In this document: in pieces, positions 23,052-34,814 of the stretch
Layout: each line of letters starts with the position of its first letter
How positions within the stretch are numbered: position 1 is the first letter of the stretch
Origin: Myrmaecium sp. VS I D KN 1
Lineage: Eukaryota > Ascomycota > Dothideomycetes > Valsariales > Valsariaceae
Direction: 5' to 3'
DNA: 64,000 nt
NCBI GenBank assembly: GCA_019775845.1
Contig: JADQAV010000051.1
Location: forward strand, 62,001 to 126,000
Made by a program: the position numbers and the translations under genes
The notes under the pieces: model-generated
The model's database searches: none
The model's input: only the letters and a program-made list of their open reading frames with translations
Told to the model about the DNA's origin: nothing

Positions 23052-24989
23052 TCAACGCCCGCCTACCAAACCCCCTTCATCCCCCTCCTCCAAGCCCAAT
23101 CCCCTCGCAATCTTCTTGATGAGCGCCTTCTTCAGGAACCGCTCTCGCGCCAACACCCGCGTCTGCTTCACGAACACCTCCGCCCCCACCCGGCCACGGT
23201 CCAGTGCCTTCCCGAGCAGAAACACCGCATCCCCGAGCGCCATCTCCTCCGCGCAGAGCTGGTACAGCTGCGTGCCGACCACCGTTGGTGCCACCAGCAC
23301 CGCGTCCACATCCGGCGCCGCCTGGCGCCGCGCTTCCTCCATCACCCGATCCGCTTCCCGCATCGTCCGCGCCAGGATCTGCTCGTTCGCCGTCAGGTCC
23401 GCGTCCAGCTGGTTCAGCAGCTCCAACTCGCCCGTGAGCTGTGCGTGTGCCGCTCGGAGTGCCGCGTGCTGGGCTTGCAGAGCCGGCACTGCTGCCACGT
23501 TGGCCGCGACGGTATCGCGGGTGCGGGCGACGAGCGCCGCGCTGATGCCGTGAAGTAGCGCATCTTTTTGGGGGTTTGGCGGTACCGGGGGCACAGGAAC
23601 GTCTGCTGCGGTACCAGTTTGGGAGGGGAGAGTGACGTCCAAGGGGCTGTCGAGGAGATCCGGTATAGGCGGCTTTGGTTTGGGGTGCTGCTGCTGGACC
23701 GAAGGAGCTGGCCCAGCGTAGTGCGTTCCGGGTGGCTGTGGTGGATATTTGGAAAGGGGCGGAGCCGTGACTTGGGGAGGGATCGGTATGCTGTGATATC
23801 GCGGAGAGATGGGCGTGGCTGGTTGCCCTGTGGCGTAAGGGGGTTGCGACGTTGGCTGGTTGTATCGTGAAGTAGCCGGCGGCAACTGTCCATTCTCCGT
23901 TACCGGGCTGACCGGGCTTTCATAGCGCTGGGTTTGCCGAAGCTCTGGCGGCACAGGTCCTTGTGGGGATTGGGGGTAAGGCGGTGACACACCAACGGAT
24001 CCGGTACTAAACTGTCGCTGCGGTTGCCAGTGGTCATGAGGTTGTGCGGAGACAGCGGGTGCGTGAGGTTTCGGAGGGAGAGGCGGGGGAGCATATCCTG
24101 TCGTATCTGGCATCGGTTGCTGAGACGATTGGGCCTGCTGCGGTTGCTGAGAATACCCGTTGGCCGGCTGCTCATGCGGCTTCGGGGGCTTCGGGGGGGC
24201 AACCGGTTGCTGTGCGGGCTGCGGCACCGGCGATGCCCTTGAGGACTGCGTCAAAGATCTCCTCCACTCCTCCGGCGGAGGTGGCACAGGCGGGGGTGCG
24301 GGCGAGGCCTGAGGCGGACGATAAGTCGCCTGCTGCTTTGACATGACCGGCGGCTCTTTCGCGAAAACGCTCCTCAGCACGGCAAGGAAATCCGCGATCG
24401 TAGACTTCTATATCCCACTCAGTATAAGTCGCAAAAGGCCAGTCCTTAAAACGACAACCAAGCATGGCATTACGATAGAGGAACTCACATCCCAATGTCT
24501 TCCCCACTGCGCCAGGTACGGGTGATACACCCGCCCATCCGTCCCAACGTGCTGACCCGGTCTGACAAACATGTCCGGAGCCGGAGTGACATAGACCAAG
24601 GGGGCCTCGTGAGGGTACGGGTGCGGCACCCACACCGCGATCGGGAACCGGTATACAGTGCCGCGGAAGTTCACAGGCACAGTCCCGCTGAGCAGGAGCA
24701 GCAGGGCGGATGCGCCGTTCTCGTAAGCTGGAAGCGGCGAGGTTATCACCTGGGATCGGTCGTGGGAAGATGCATTTAGTGGGGCATACTGTACACATCG
24801 GTGCGCGGCGAGAGGGTGGGGTACTGCGAGAGCGCTGCGGCGGCATCGGAGTATGTGCGATTGACATCTGCATATTCCTGGGTGAAGGGACGGGAGATTA
24901 GCAGTGAAGAGCGGCGGGAGCGGCGGGAGGATTACACTCGTGAGGACACTGTACAGCCAGTTCAGGACCTTGTCGGGAATAGCGGCCAT
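23052..24989 (-). CDS. VPS23: ESCRT-I subunit Vps23 / TSG101
   Basis: Recognises ubiquitinated cargo and starts ESCRT sorting at endosomes; in moulds Vps23 also takes part in ambient-pH (Pal) signalling. Exons 24989-24936, 24877-24790, 24727-24489 and 24407-23052 give 578 aa. The N-terminal UEV domain (about 1-145) reads continuously across three short introns: SVLTSEYADVNRTYSDAAAA, RTDVYTYENGASALLLLLSG, VPVNFRGTVYRFPIAVWVP and a VGTDGRVYHPYLAQW segment typical of TSG101. A Pro/Gln-rich linker (about 150-400) with PPPLPPKPHAP follows. Next come a coiled coil (LQAQHAALRAAHAQLTGELE) and the C-terminal steadiness box with LYQLCAEEMALGDAVFLLGK and FLKKALIKKIA. Domain order and length fit the family. 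NFS1 follows upstream on the same strand. Confidence 0.93.
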
Positions 24990-25456
24990 GGTTGCGGGAG
25001 ACGATGCGAGCTCGGATAACACGAACGATGAGCCATACGGCAAAGCTATCTCAAGCGAGGGACATTATGCGGGGCGGCTATTGACCCATCTAGCGGAGCT
25101 GGCTTTATCGACAGTGGTGAGGTTGAAACCATGCTGGGCACAACGTCAGATTGCGACTCATGGCAGCCAAGAGCGAGACATCGCCATGTTCAGGGTCTCC
25201 GTGGTGCTAAGGCGACCAGGCATACACTTTGACAATCGCAACAAGCAATTTGGAGATCTTCATCTTGCCAATTGATTCAAATGATCAAAAAGGTGGTACT
25301 GGTATCATCATACTGCCCGAGGCAGAAGGCCTGCTGTACATGCAGAAAACAATGGTTTGGGATAACTGTTCCCCGTCCGCGCCCTCAAAACAAGCGACCG
25401 TTCAAAACGCCTGCAAATCCACACCCATACTGCAACCAAAACATACAAAAGGAAGC
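24990..25456. promoter_or_regulatory. VPS23 upstream region / NFS1 3' flank
   Basis: 467 bp between two minus-strand genes. No further gene and no distinctive motif seen. Confidence 0.5.
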
Positions 25457-27263
25457 TTAATGCGCGCTCCACTCAATCGTGTTCAGATCAATTCCCTCTT
25501 GCACCAGTTCCCAGAGAGGGCTGAGCTCCCTCAGGAAGTTGACCCGCTCGCGCACCGCCTGCAGCACGTAGTCGATCTCAGCCTGGGTGGTGAAACGACC
25601 GATTCCAAAACGAATACTGCTGTGTGCACTCTCATCGCTATTTCCAAGCGCTCTGAGAACATAGCTGGGTTCCAGGGACGCTGATGTGCAAGCACTTCCA
25701 GATGACAAAGCAATGTCCTTGAGAGCCATGAGAAGGGATTCGCCCTCCACGTAAGCGAACGAGACATTGACGCAACCGGGGTAGTGCTTTTCCGCGTCAC
25801 CGTTAAGGGTGGTGTGCTCCATCGACAGAAGACCATTCAGCAGGCGGTCAGACAGGCCCTTGATGTACTTGTGATCATACTGTAAAATCGTCAGCATCGC
25901 GCCTGCTCAAGACGAGCAAAAAACAACGGTGGATAGATCGCGTCTTTTCATAACCCCTGCTGTGTAACAACACCGACCTGCCGTACGAATGCAAGCACTC
26001 GCGCTCTCGGCAGATGCTCAGAAAGCCATGCATGTTTTAAAGCATATAATCATTAAGACGATAGGGAGGATAATGAGAAGGAGATTCTTACCTCCATCTC
26101 TTCTTTGCAGAGGCGAGCGGCCTCACCAAAACCCACCGCCAACGGAGGTGACAGCGTGCCGCTTCTCAGACCACGCTCCTGGCCACCGCCAGTGATAAGA
26201 GGATCGATCCTGACCCTGGGCCGTCGGCGAACGTAGCAAGCGCCGATGCCCTTCGGACCGTAGATCTTGTGTCCGGAAATGGACATCAAGTCGATGTTCA
26301 TAGCGTTGACATCAATAGGGATCTTGCCGACGGCTTGCGCTCCGTCAGTGTGGAAGAACACCTTCTTAGATCGGCACAGTCGCCCAATCTCCTCGATAGG
26401 CTGGACTACCCCAATCTCGTTGTTCACTGTCATGATGCTGACCAGAGCCGTTTCGGGCCTGATCGCAGCTTCCAGCTGAGCCAAGTCGATAAGACCATTT
26501 GACTGAACCGGGAGGTAAGTAATCTCGAAGCCTTCATCCTGAAGATGGCGGCAGCTGTCGAGGACACATTTGTGTTCAGTTTGAGAAGTGATTATGTGCC
26601 TCTTCTTGCCAGAGCGCTTGAAGAACCGAGCAACACCTTTGATGCTCATGTTGTTGCTCTCCGTGGCACCGCTGGTGAAGATGATCTCCTTCGGGTCCGC
26701 ACCGATGAGATCGGCGATGTGAGCTCGGGCTTGCTCGACAGCCTTTTCCGTCTCCCATCCATACGCGTGTGTCCGTGAATGGGGGTTGCCATAGAGGCCG
26801 GTCATGAAGGGGAGCATCGCATCTAAGACACGGGGATCCAACGGCGTAGTCGCCTGCATGTCAAGGTAGATGGGTCGCTTCCCTTGATCCATGACTGTGG
26901 CTTGCTTGAGGATACCTGTTGTGGTGTCAGTATCCAGAGTCATCGGTGAGCTCGTCATTGAAACATACCGGCCGACGGGTTCATCATCGCACCCGCATCC
27001 AAGCCCGTTGCCGGCATCGTGGCATCCTCGGGCCGCGTCCCTGTTTGCTGCATAAACGCCTTTTGATCGGCCTTGATCGCGGAGTCAACGTTGACGGTGG
27101 CATTAGCCGTCTTCGTCTCCGACACATAAGTCCTCCGTCCATTGCTCCATGTTGATGGTGCAGCGGCGGCTCGCAGCGCAGGCTTCACGAGACCATGTGT
27201 GGATGTTCGTCGGGAGCAAGCTCTGAGGGCCTGCCTCGCTGCTGTGGGTGCAATATGTGACAT
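25457..27263 (-). CDS. NFS1: Mitochondrial cysteine desulfurase Nfs1
   Basis: PLP enzyme that takes sulfur from cysteine for Fe-S cluster assembly on Isu1 with Isd11, and for tRNA thiolation. Exons 27263-26969, 26915-26092 and 25879-25457 give 513 aa (yeast Nfs1 is 497). An Arg/Ala-rich presequence ([20 protein letters not shown]) is followed by a fungal linker with [20 protein letters not shown]. The catalytic fold starts near [20 protein letters not shown]. Visible active-site elements are [18 protein letters not shown] (PLP-stacking His), [10 protein letters not shown], the PLP lysine in [12 protein letters not shown], and the mobile catalytic loop [15 protein letters not shown] with its Cys. 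The C-terminus ends LNTIEWSAH, as expected for Isu1 binding. The last intron (212 nt) is longer than its neighbours. Confidence 0.96.
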
Positions 27264-28440
27264 TTTTAAGAGGAAGGTGAGAGGGAGGGGGCGGGTCGAA
27301 GAAGAAAAGAGGCGGGCTCTGGAAGCCGATAAATAAGCGAGAGCGTCGTCTCCGGTTCGGCCGAAGTTGGCGGAGGAAGATAGCCGCAGCGCGCGACGAC
27401 CTCGATGAATGGAGATAGGTGGAACTATACAACTCAACTAGCCGTCGTTGGGAGGGACTGGTTGAGGGAGAAGAAGGGCGATGAGGAAGAGAGATCTTAC
27501 AAGAGGATGAGATATTTCCAGCTGAGCGCTTTCCTCGTCAGTAGCAGACAAGCCTCGGCGCACGCTGACAAACCGTGAGCGCCATTCGCCACGCCCACAC
27601 GCCCAGGAGGCAGAATAACGGGACAGCTAGCCGGCGGGGAGGCGTAAATTGCTGCTGGGGTATTCCGGAGTACCGAGTGAGGTAAGTTAAACAAGTACGG
27701 ATACCTACCGCCTAGATTTCGCTTGTGAATCGGATATGGAGCAATCTACAATATACGGTGATCATCGTCGGCGACGGGATCCGGTCACTCCCGGGTCACT
27801 TCAATCCTCGAGCTCCGAGGTGTCAACTTACTACTACTTTGCACAATGGAGGGAGGAAATAGAGATACGTACTATATACCTAGTTCACTACATGATGATT
27901 CCGCGATTAGATATCGACGTTATAGACCTAGCGAATACCACCCCTGCCATGCTTCGTTTAGGAATTCCTATGATATTTGACTTCAAAGCGAGTCATGCAT
28001 CCATGACCGCTACATCTGCTCTTCGATCAGATTCAATTTTGACAACTTCCAGTGCCTTACTCTGCACATCAAAGCCTCTATGCACTTGTCTATTCCAAGA
28101 AGGGATTCTCACTGTGCGCAACTCGACAAAGAAACGGCCGATGCCCCGTCAGCATCCGCTGTCTTTGCCCGTTGTCCGCTTAAGTTATCACGGACCCGGG
28201 TAGCATTGCGAGGGATCAAGGTCCGCACTACCTATTCTGTCGCCGTGCTAGGAGAACGCACAGCCACCTTGACGTAGACCCTGCCCACTCCACCAAACCC
28301 GGCTCTACACTTGTACTGCGACCGACCCCGACCGTCCAGGCCGCCGTATTGCTTCATTCTGTACATTTACCACGCGACCCTTTTTGGATCCTGAGCGCTG
28401 CCCGCTATCCCGCCAGTCGCCTTGCGCAACACTTCCCGCA
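27264..28440. promoter_or_regulatory. Divergent promoter region of NFS1 and RVS167
   Basis: 1.18 kb between divergent start codons. It holds no convincing ORF; a locally AT-richer stretch occurs around 27880-28050. Confidence 0.5.
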
Positions 28441-30113
28441 ATGAGTTGGAAAGGCTTCCAGAAAAGCGTCGTGCGGGTACGTCTTCCAGCCGTCCTCCTC
28501 GAAAAGCCTGACCCTGTCCGGGATACTGACGCCATGAGTCCTTAGGCGCCGCAACTGGTGAAACAACGCTTCAACATCGTGAGTAGCTCTGCTTATCGGC
28601 CGCTGTCCCGATCACAGAACCCGCGCGTCGCCGGTGGGGAGAGAGCTGACCGGGTGGGGGCCACGACAGGGAGAAATCACCAAGGATCCGATCTACGTAG
28701 ATGCCGAGCGACGATTCGAGGAGTTGGAGAAGGAGACGAAGAAGCTACATGAGGAGTCGAAGAAGTACGTATGCGCGGGCGTGTGCGATTGAGCAGGGCT
28801 GACCGGTAATCAGGTATTTCGAGGCCATCAATGGTACGGACAATGAACCGTTCCCGGACGCCCGGAACGTGCGTGACTGACTCCAAATGACGTAGGGATG
28901 CTCGACCACCAGATCAACTTCTCCCAGGCGATCAAGGAGATCTACCAACCTATATCCGGGCGCATGTCGGACCCGGATTCCTACGTGCAGGAGGGCAACC
29001 CGGAAGGGATTCGCGCATGCGAGGAGTACGAGGCCATCGTGCAAGAGCTGAAGGAGACGTTGGCCCCGGAACTCGAACTCATCGAGAGTCGGATCATCAA
29101 GCCGGCGGATGAGCTCCTCGGGATCGTGAAGGTGATCCGCAAAACTGCCGTGAAGCGCGACCACAAGCAACTCGACTACGACCGTCACCGGGCCACGCTG
29201 AAGAAGCTGCAGGACAAGAAGGACAAGACGCTGAAGGACGAGAAGGCGCTCTATAAGGCCGAGAACGACGTCGAGCAAGCTACGCAGGAGTACAATTACT
29301 TCAACGACCTGCTCAAGGCCGAGCTTCCCAAGCTCTTCCAACTCGAAGCCCAGTTCATCAAGCCGCTCTTCCAATCATTTTACTACATGCAGCTCAACGT
29401 CTTTTACACCCTGCACGAGAAGATGCAGAGCATCGACATCGGGTACTTCGACCTCACCCTCGACATTGAGGCCGCCTTCGAGAAGAAGCGAGGCGACATC
29501 CAAGAGCGCGCCGAAGCCCTCTCCATCACCAAGTTCAAAACCACCGGCGGTCGGCCCCGGGGGCAGTCCAAATACGGTCAGAACAAGCTCGCCATCGAAG
29601 GCCGGCCGGCCACGCTCGCCATCGAGAACGGCTCGGTCGCCTTCTCCGAAAACACGCCCCCTCCGCCCTACAGCCCTGTCACCGCCCTCTCGCCCGCCCA
29701 CTCCGGCAGCACCCTCGGCCGCGCCAACAGCACCAGCAGTACCGCCTGGACGTCGGCGGCCAAGGCCAAGGGCGCCGCCCCGCCGCCGCCGAAGCCGAAG
29801 CCGGCCCGGTTCAGCGGCGCGCCCGCGCCCGAGACCTGCACCGCCCTGTACGACTACGAGGCCCAGGCGGAGGGGGACCTCTCCTTCACCACCGGCGAGA
29901 CCATCGAGATCATCCACCGCGGCGCGACGGAGAACGAGTGGTGGACGGGTCGGATCGGGGCCCGGCAAGGCCAGTTTCCTGGTGCGTCTTTCCAATTCCC
30001 TCTCTTTTCCCCTCTTATTCCCCACGCTTCCCTATCGTGTTTCCGATCTTCAGGGTCTTGAATGAGGGCTAACAGATTTGCGTGCAGGTAACTACGTCCG
30101 TCTGAACTCATGA
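28441..30113 (+). CDS. RVS167: BAR-SH3 amphiphysin-like protein Rvs167
   Basis: Senses and makes membrane curvature in endocytosis and binds actin regulators through SH3. Six exons (28441-28476, 28546-28578, 28670-28764, 28814-28833, 28896-29981, 30088-30113) give 431 aa. Exon 4 is only 20 nt, and the first four exons together encode just the first ~60 residues. The N-terminus reads [20 protein letters not shown], then [20 protein letters not shown] and [20 protein letters not shown]. The BAR domain runs to about residue 250, with [21 protein letters not shown] Pro-rich linker ([12 protein letters not shown]) follows, then a C-terminal SH3 domain: [22 protein letters not shown] motif, WW pair in ENEWWTGR, and the terminal [12 protein letters not shown] completed by the last exon. 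The SH3 domain separates it from Hob3/Rvs161 types. Confidence 0.93.
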
Positions 30114-30998
30114 GAGTCAGAAGACGAGAAAGCCGGCAAACGGGACGGGGGATTGGCCTAGGTGGAGGAAGACGTGGAGGGAGAGAGAAGACGGGAGATA
30201 GGCCGTGTCGATGGGCGGGCACTTTTGCTTTTGTCTAGCAATTCGTGCTTTTTTTTCTGTTTCTTGCCCTGTCTTCTTGGTGCGTTTCACGCCTGTCTCC
30301 GATGTATCGCTTCTTTGAATTGTAGGAATTGGAGAAGAAGGAAGGGGGAGGAGGAGGAGGGGAGGCATGATCAGCGAAGTGATGGGCGAAGGAAATGGAG
30401 GAAGGAGGATGAATTTTTTGTAGTCTAGGTAATTAGAGCGTGTCCTTTATTGATCTATATCCATGTATTCTTTCGACTTTTTTATATTTTCTTTTTTCTG
30501 TACCTTGCCCTTATTCTTTTTAATCCTTGGTCCCCTGCTGTCTCCCGATGATCTTCGTAGAACACACACTGGTTACCATGTATCCATTTCTCAAAGGGGT
30601 GACATAGCCAAGGTCTCTCACATCGCACAAAGCAGGTGCGAACGGCCCACGCAGTCAGCTGCATTTTCCTTTCCCAAGAAGATTTTGCATATAATCAGGT
30701 TGAATGGATTGAAGCATAGTTAATTCTTATTGCTACCGCTTAATGAAAGACACATAGGCGTCCCTTTCATATCCGCCTTCTCCCTTCCTGTCCCTTCATC
30801 CTCATCTTCCCTATTCCATCCTCCTTCCACCAGTCCGATTCAGGAAGCGACCGCAACATGCGCTGCTTGGATAGAAGAGAAAGCGAAATCACCGCCTCGG
30901 ACGCCCATCGAATCGTACAAGCTCACGGAAACAAAGCAGTAGGTTTGTAAATGCGAAATAGAGGCTTGAGGACGAGAGGAGACCATCAAAGAAAGTCC
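30114..30998. other. Convergent intergenic region
   Basis: Lies between the 3' ends of RVS167 and the small mitochondrial-type gene. Mainly GA-rich and T-rich low-complexity patches (30240-30420). No gene seen. Confidence 0.5.
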
Positions 30999-31496
30999 CT
31001 ACGCCCTTCCCTTCCCACCCCGCTCATCCTGCATCCCAATGACCACGTCCGGTGCCTCCGGGTGCTCGTCCTTGGTCCGCTGGGTCGAGTTCCTCGTGTC
31101 AGACCGCGAGGTGGCCGCGCCACCCTCGTTATTGGCGCGGGCGCTGTTCGATGGACCATGTCAGCCTCGAACCAACACAAAAGAAGAAGGAATAAAGCAA
31201 CGCGGAAGGGCGGAACTGGGATTCTAGTTTCCTGGAGAGTGAACGTACCTCTTGCCCTTCTCCGTCTGCTCGGCCTGCACGTCGTCCCCGGCCTTCTTGT
31301 CCGTCGCGTGCTGGTCGTCCGGCAGGGCGTCCGTCTTGACCGAGTCGTCGTGCTTGCAGCGGCGGGCGAGGAGGAACGGGGATGGGCGAGCCAAGGTGAG
31401 CGGGCGTTGAGAGCGGAGGAGATTAGAGCGGCAGCGCGAGGCTTGCAGCGCGCGCCGGGAGAAGGTGAGGAATTCGCTGGGTGAGGGAGAGGCCAT
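30999..31496 (-). CDS. Small conserved fungal protein, probably mitochondrial, 130 aa
   Basis: Exons 31496-31249 and 31143-30999. The N-terminal ~48 residues are rich in Arg, Ser, Leu and Ala with almost no acidic residues (FSRRALQASRCRSNLLRSQR), as in a mitochondrial targeting sequence. The rest is polar. The C-terminal part, reached after a phase-2 intron, reads SARANNEGGAATSRSDTRNS and EHPEAPDVVIGMQDERGGKG. I remember an HPEAPxxVIGMxDERG-type ending from uncharacterised short ascomycete proteins, which supports the splice. No enzyme motif or membrane helix is seen. Divergent from PCC1 with ~530 bp between starts. Function unknown. Confidence 0.72.
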
Positions 31497-32022
31497 TGCT
31501 GCTCTAGTGTGGTAGCGGCGAAGAGGTTGGCGAGGTGGTGAGTGTGAGGAGTGTAATTTAGGGAGCTTGAGGAAGTTTGATTCTGTGATTGAAGTATGGG
31601 CCTTGGAGGTTTTGCGTACAGTGATGTCAAAGGTGTCAAAGTTGTCAGGAAGGAAGACGAAGGAAAGGGGATATGTATAGATTAGTATAGCTACGAAAGT
31701 GTGAACGGTGCAGCGGAGCTCGCTCCTCGGTTACTTCCCAAGCATGAAAAACCCTCGTCGTCATTGGCTCAGCTTCCGTTCCCCTGCACGACAAATGATG
31801 CGTTCATCGCATAACCTACGATACAGAGTACCACGCTGCCATGACGTCGTTGAGACCACCAGCCAATCAGCGCATGCGGGGCAGCGCTTATCCCAACTCG
31901 GCACAACAACAAGACGTGCCTGGCCGTGCAGCCCCTCACACCTGAGATCTCAGGCACAAGACCCCTCCATCATCCACCTCGGTTTGTAGAGAGAAAAGTT
32001 CCTACAACATCCAATAACACTC
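31497..32022. promoter_or_regulatory. Divergent promoter, small mitochondrial gene / PCC1
   Basis: 526 bp between divergent starts, with no ORF of interest. Confidence 0.5.
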
Positions 32023-32502
32023 ATGAGCACTACAACAACCAGCTCAGCAACAAAAAAGCGCAAAATGGCCTCCGACTCCACCGCGACCTCCAGCCCTGAA
32101 TTCCCCTGCGTCCTGTAAGCCCGTCTCTCCTCAAGCCCATCACATCCTCCGCCTGAACAACCGCGGAAGCTAACTCCCATCACCAACGAAACCAACAGCA
32201 CTCTCACCCTGCCCTTCCCCAGCGCGCGCCTGGCCACCGTCGCCCGGCGCGCCCTCGCCGTCGACGCCGAGCTCTCCCCGCTCGTCCGCCGCTCCCTGGC
32301 GACGGCGGATGCGGCCGCCCACCCAGAGGTGCTCGAGGTCACCTACGCCGCCACGACGCACCGGATGCTGCGCGTCGCCGTCAACGGCTTCTTCGAGAGC
32401 CTGCGCACGGTCGTCCAGGTGATGGAGGAGCTGGACGTGGACGTCGTCGGTGCGCCTGGTCGGGAGGGGCTCGAGGGCGTGCAGGGCGTGGTGCGAGGAT
32501 GA
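32023..32502 (+). CDS. PCC1: KEOPS/EKC complex subunit Pcc1
   Basis: Pcc1 dimerises and binds the Kae1 subunit in KEOPS, which makes the universal t6A37 modification of ANN-decoding tRNAs. Exons 32023-32114 and 32199-32502 give 131 aa. An N-terminal Ser/Thr/Lys tail of ~28 residues precedes the domain. The join VL|TLTLPFPSARLATVARRAL restores the expected first strand and helix. The core then shows VDAELSPLVRRSLATA, LEVTYAATTHRMLRVAVNGF and FESLRTVVQVMEELDV, matching the Pcc1/LAGE3 fold (strand-helix-strand-strand-helix) and the usual ~90-residue size. The short C-terminal GAPGREGLEGVQGVVRG is extra. The start at 32023 is the first Met giving an open frame to the donor; a second Met (KKRKMAS) lies 14 codons in. 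Confidence 0.88.
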
Positions 32503-34814
32503 GGGGAGAGGAAGAGTGCGAGGGATTTAGGGATGTGTGTTGGGGATCTGCTTTCTTCTCCATCTCTCTTCCGCGAAACTTCATCTGCTGGATGTTCTGG
32601 GGGTTGGCTGGCTAGGAGAATGGCTGAAAGGGCGAGGAGCTCTTCAGGTCTGGACGAGGAGACATTGGCCAGGGCAGCGGCAGTGCACGGCGAAGATGCC
32701 CGGTGATGATTTGAAGGGTGGAAAGACGCAACTTTCGATCGAGACGTTTTATGTTCCTCGAGCAGAAGGGCACCTAGTCATGCAGACAAGACAGCTGCCG
32801 CGGCGGGGCACGCGGCGAACGGAAGGGTTGCAAGAGGGAACTGAAGGCGCGTCGGACAGGGGCCATGGAGAAGAGGAAAGAGAAAGAGAAGGGCTGCAGG
32901 CTGAGGCTGAGGCAGCTTCGTCACCACAACATTGTGGGAATCTATACCCTTGCGCTTTCAACCATCGGGTATCCTACATTGAAATGGCAGTGCATGGAGG
33001 GGCAGGAAGGACGGTGCACCCTTGATTGTGAGAGGCTGTCTTCGACTCAGAGGGTCATCTCGATGGGCAAAGATATACAAAAGAGATAACATCGGTTTGA
33101 ACAGCGAGTGTTAGGGTCTCCCCGCATCGAACAAGAAGATCAAAGAGAGAATCCAGAGAAGTCGTCAGCTTGTGCGCTTCGGCGACTTTACTTTCTTAAC
33201 AATCCCTCGACGTCTCTGAAACAATTCGTATGTGACGGCATCCCCCGGCACCTAAAGCGCAAACATGAGCGGTTCATGCCAATGAGAGAGCATACTAAGA
33301 GAAGCGAAGTGAAGCGCTCGGCCAGCAACTATTCATGGAGATAGCTCCACAGCCCCATCCTAAGTGAGGTGAGGCACCAAGCCCGAAGGGAGGAGGACTA
33401 AGCACCACCTCCACGATACCTATACATAGTACATACGTATGTGGGGGGAGAGGGAGAGGACACAGCCTCACCGATCCCCTCCCACCCCGTCGATATCCGC
33501 CCCTAACAAACCCCCACGGTTTCACCTATGGCCCAGCAAGGCCATGTCGCATAACTGATCTCACACGGCATCAGAAATCAAAGCGCCAGAGAAAGTGGCT
33601 ACTATACCATACCGTACGGAGTACAGAGCGCTTGATCCTGCGAAGCATCCAGTCCACGGGAGCAGACAAACGAATGCGAATTCAGATGGAATGTTTCTCG
33701 AAGTCGAGAACCACTAGACCACGATATCACGAGAAACGCAACACGTCCCACGAGCGCGACAACGACCCAGGACATAGGATCATCAAAGACTCGAACACCT
33801 AAATTGACAAAACACATAATAGTCAAAAGCCGAGAAGAAACGGCCAAGCCACAAAACTCTCTTCCCCGCGCGTGCGTGCGTGCGAACGTGCGAACAAACG
33901 TGCGCGTGTTGTTGGGTTGGCGCGCGCATGCACGGCACACGCAACCAAAGAAGGGGGGGGGTGGACGGGAAGGAAGGTCAAAACAATTCCCGCTCTGTTT
34001 CCCCTCCCCTCCCGTGCACCCCTGAACCCTTCCCTTCCAAAAGCTCCCTCCCTGAACCCTTCCGTCTCGCTTCCCTTCAGCCTCGTGTTTCATCTAAAAG
34101 CCTACCGTAGACAAAGCAAAATACAACGTCGCTGGACCCTTGAGCGAGAATGTTTGGATATGTTATTGAGCACGATGATGATACGACGGGGATGGCAAGA
34201 AGGGCAAGAGCACGGTGATCACCAGATTGAAAGTGGATAAGGACGGGTGAAAAAGAAAAGAAGAGCTTTTGATTGCACCGCGGACTGCTTCAAAGCTACG
34301 ATCATCTTCATGGGAAAAGATGGAACAAATGAACCGGGGAGGTATATATCTATCGAAGTGAAAAAAGACCTCATTCCCGCGCGAGACGAGAGCACATCTC
34401 ATCGTCCATGCGATAAGGAAGAGGTATATATAGAAAAGAAAAAGAGTCATGACCCGTCATCGATCTCCTTCGAAAAGCAAAAAAATCTCCAAGCCACCCT
34501 TGCTGCCAAGTATGTATGAGAATGTAAGAAAAAAGGAAGTGAAGAACCGTCCCCGGTTGCTTTGTCCATGGAGAATGGAGAACAAAGAGAAGAAAGAAGA
34601 AGAGCAACACTCGATCGGATGTGGCAGAGAGCTTCCCCACAGTGGATACCGATCCCCTTTCCGAGAAAAAGGAAACAAAGGCAGAGAGATGTCGAACTGA
34701 TGGAACCCATGGGAGTGAAAGAGGAGATACCGAATGAACACCGACCGCCCCCGCTCAATGACAAGCAACGCAAACCCTCAGATCGCTTTGTTTAGAAGCC
34801 GCCGTTTGTTTCGT
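32503..34814. other. 2.3-kb convergent intergenic region, no supportable gene
   Basis: Separates PCC1 (+) from the Asp f 4-like gene (-), both pointing inward. ORFs up to 163 aa occur but are compositionally random. Low-complexity spots include GTGCGTGCGTGCGAACGTGC near 33870 and a G run near 33953. Confidence 0.5.
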
